A model generated the notes under the pieces. That model saw only the letters and a list, made by a program, of their open reading frames with translations, did not search any database and was not told the DNA's origin. Both the position numbers and the translations under genes were made by a program. Shown here in pieces: positions 63,303-64,000 of a stretch of 64,000 nucleotides of DNA. Positions within the stretch are counted from its first letter, which is position 1. Each line of letters starts with the position of its first letter. The DNA is taken from assembly GCA_900318775.1 (NCBI GenBank), contig ONLY01000005.1, forward strand, positions 53,190 through 117,189, written 5' to 3'. Source of the DNA: an uncultured Prevotellaceae bacterium (GTDB taxonomy: Bacteria; Bacteroidota; Bacteroidia; Bacteroidales; Bacteroidaceae).

Positions 63303-63783
63303 TTCTTTCTCTTCATTGCTCCCCGCAGTTGCTATGCCAGTCCCGTCCCTCGCCCCCTATTGTAGTTGTGCTACATATCCACCTCTGCTTCTGCATGGCT
63401 CTGCCACAAAATAGAGGCTATTGAGGAAAGAAACTCTACGCGTAGAAAACTCTCTAAACCGATGTCGACGACATCGGTAAAAGGGTAGTGGAAGAACATC
63501 ATAATCGGCTGCGGAGAGGGTAGTGAATGTCGCAAAAGAAAACTGCGGTAACATAGCGAGCCACCTCTATTATATATATAATGTATAGTTGTATATCTGT
63601 GTCCTTGTGTATTCCCTATCCATGAAAATAGACCGCCGAAAAAGGCCTATACACCGACTTTTGTGGCATACGCCAGCCCATCTTAACCACACATCCTGTC
63701 ATCTTAACGACACCCATTCAACAATCTTTTGACATCAGTTTTCCCTTTATCTTGACTGATTTCGGTCCTATTCCAGCCCTGAT
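63303..63783. other. Non-coding gap before the rRNA operon, with two palindromes
   Basis: There is no credible ORF. TCTACGCGTAGA (63435-63446) is a perfect 12-bp palindrome, and 12 bp further on ACCGATGTC-GAC-GACATCGGT (63458-63478) is a 9-bp inverted repeat with a 3-nt centre. A short TATATA tract follows near 63572. The role of these elements is unknown. Confidence 0.6.
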
Positions 63784-63817
63784 CCAACTTTTTTGTCTTT
63801 TTCTTGAAAAAAGTTGG
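63784..63817. repeat. Perfect 11-bp inverted repeat upstream of the rRNA promoter
   Basis: CCAACTTTTTT (63784-63794) and AAAAAAGTTGG (63807-63817) flank a 12-nt pyrimidine-rich loop and end 8 bp before the -33 box. It could be an upstream activating element, a protein site or a bidirectional terminator. Confidence 0.7.
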
Positions 63818-63824
63818 CATAATA

Positions 63825-63856
63825 TTTGGTGGTGATACAGAAAGGTTGTACCTTTG
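63825..63856 (+). promoter_or_regulatory. Ribosomal RNA operon promoter
   Basis: TTTG (63825-63828), 20 bp, then TACCTTTG (63849-63856), the perfect Bacteroidetes pattern. It is followed directly by CACTCGCTTTCGGGAAGC, which matches my memory of rrn leaders in Bacteroidales. Confidence 0.85.
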
Positions 63857-64000
63857 CACTCGCTTTCGGGAAGCAACCGGGGCATGAGCCTCGGCGGCGC
63901 TTTTGTGGCCGCTTCCCGGATGCTGAGAATAGCTCTTTGACAGACTGCGAACAGAACAGAAGACAAGCAGCGCGCCTGGTGCGTTTTTCGCAAATTAGGC
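63857..64000 (+). promoter_or_regulatory. 5' leader of the 16S rRNA transcript (runs off the window)
   Basis: CGGGAAGC (63867-63874) pairs with GCTTCCCG (63911-63918), enclosing a second hairpin (CCGGGG 63877-63882 with CCTCGG 63889-63894). AGCTCTTTGACA (63931-63942) closely resembles the E. coli rRNA boxA element bound by NusB-S10, an antitermination signal. The 16S coding sequence does not begin before base 64000 and should start shortly after. Confidence 0.75.

Noticed and set aside
63931..64000. Start of the 16S rRNA gene
   Set aside because: The conserved 16S opening around GAGTTTGATC is not reached before the window ends; only leader sequence is present.

Overview
The window comes from a Bacteroidales chromosome, most likely Prevotella or a close relative. 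Four things point there. At least eight promoters fit the Bacteroidetes sigma pattern TTTG-N19-21-TAnnTTTG, and Shine-Dalgarno sites are weak. SusC/SusD pairs and surface lipoproteins are present. A secreted glycosidase ends in a Prevotella-style type IX sorting tail. The str-S10-spc-alpha ribosomal genes form one block with no tuf gene. The assignment rests on gene families and promoters, because the 16S gene itself lies just beyond the right edge.

Left part (1-22425). A C4-dicarboxylate transporter truncated at the edge is followed by tRNA-Met and tRNA-Gln, then psd-pssA-DUF4834 (phosphatidylethanolamine synthesis). A minus-strand block then runs leftward from about 12.9 kb: an HD phosphohydrolase and a POT peptide transporter; a small unknown ORF, a glycyl radical enzyme and msrA; and the radical-SAM activase with proB and proA. 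The glycyl radical enzyme keeps every active-site residue I remember for trans-4-hydroxy-L-proline dehydratase (HypD). Hydroxyproline salvage and de novo proline synthesis, which both yield pyrroline-5-carboxylate, are therefore encoded side by side. Plus-strand genes follow: cysteine desulfidase, trxB, a DsbD-like reductase, a HerA-like ATPase, manA, a PL10 pectate lyase and DUF3467.

Centre (22426-41297). This is the ribosomal superoperon: rpsL, rpsG, fusA, rpsJ through rpsN, rpsH through secY, map, infA, rpmJ, rpsM, rpsK, rpsD, rpoA, rplQ. It starts after a long structured leader and ends at a perfect 10-bp terminator hairpin. rpmD and rpmJ are very short genes placed by reading the sequence directly.

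Right part (41298-64000). A GH43 arabinanase-like enzyme precedes an 18-kb operon-like run of seven genes: FAS1 lipoprotein, SusC, SusD, FAS1 lipoprotein, FAS1 lipoprotein, SusC, SusD. It contains no carbohydrate-active enzyme and no local regulator, and FAS1 proteins occupy the place where SusE/SusF would normally be. I regard it as the best candidate for an undescribed system here. The window ends inside the promoter and leader of a ribosomal RNA operon.

Other notable signals are a 7-bp tandem repeat inside the hypD reading frame (a possible phase switch), four 21-bp semi-palindromic repeats beside the activase promoter, and a GCGCACGGTGCGC-type palindromic repeat clustered in two distant intergenic regions. 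No CRISPR array, intact insertion sequence or prophage was seen.
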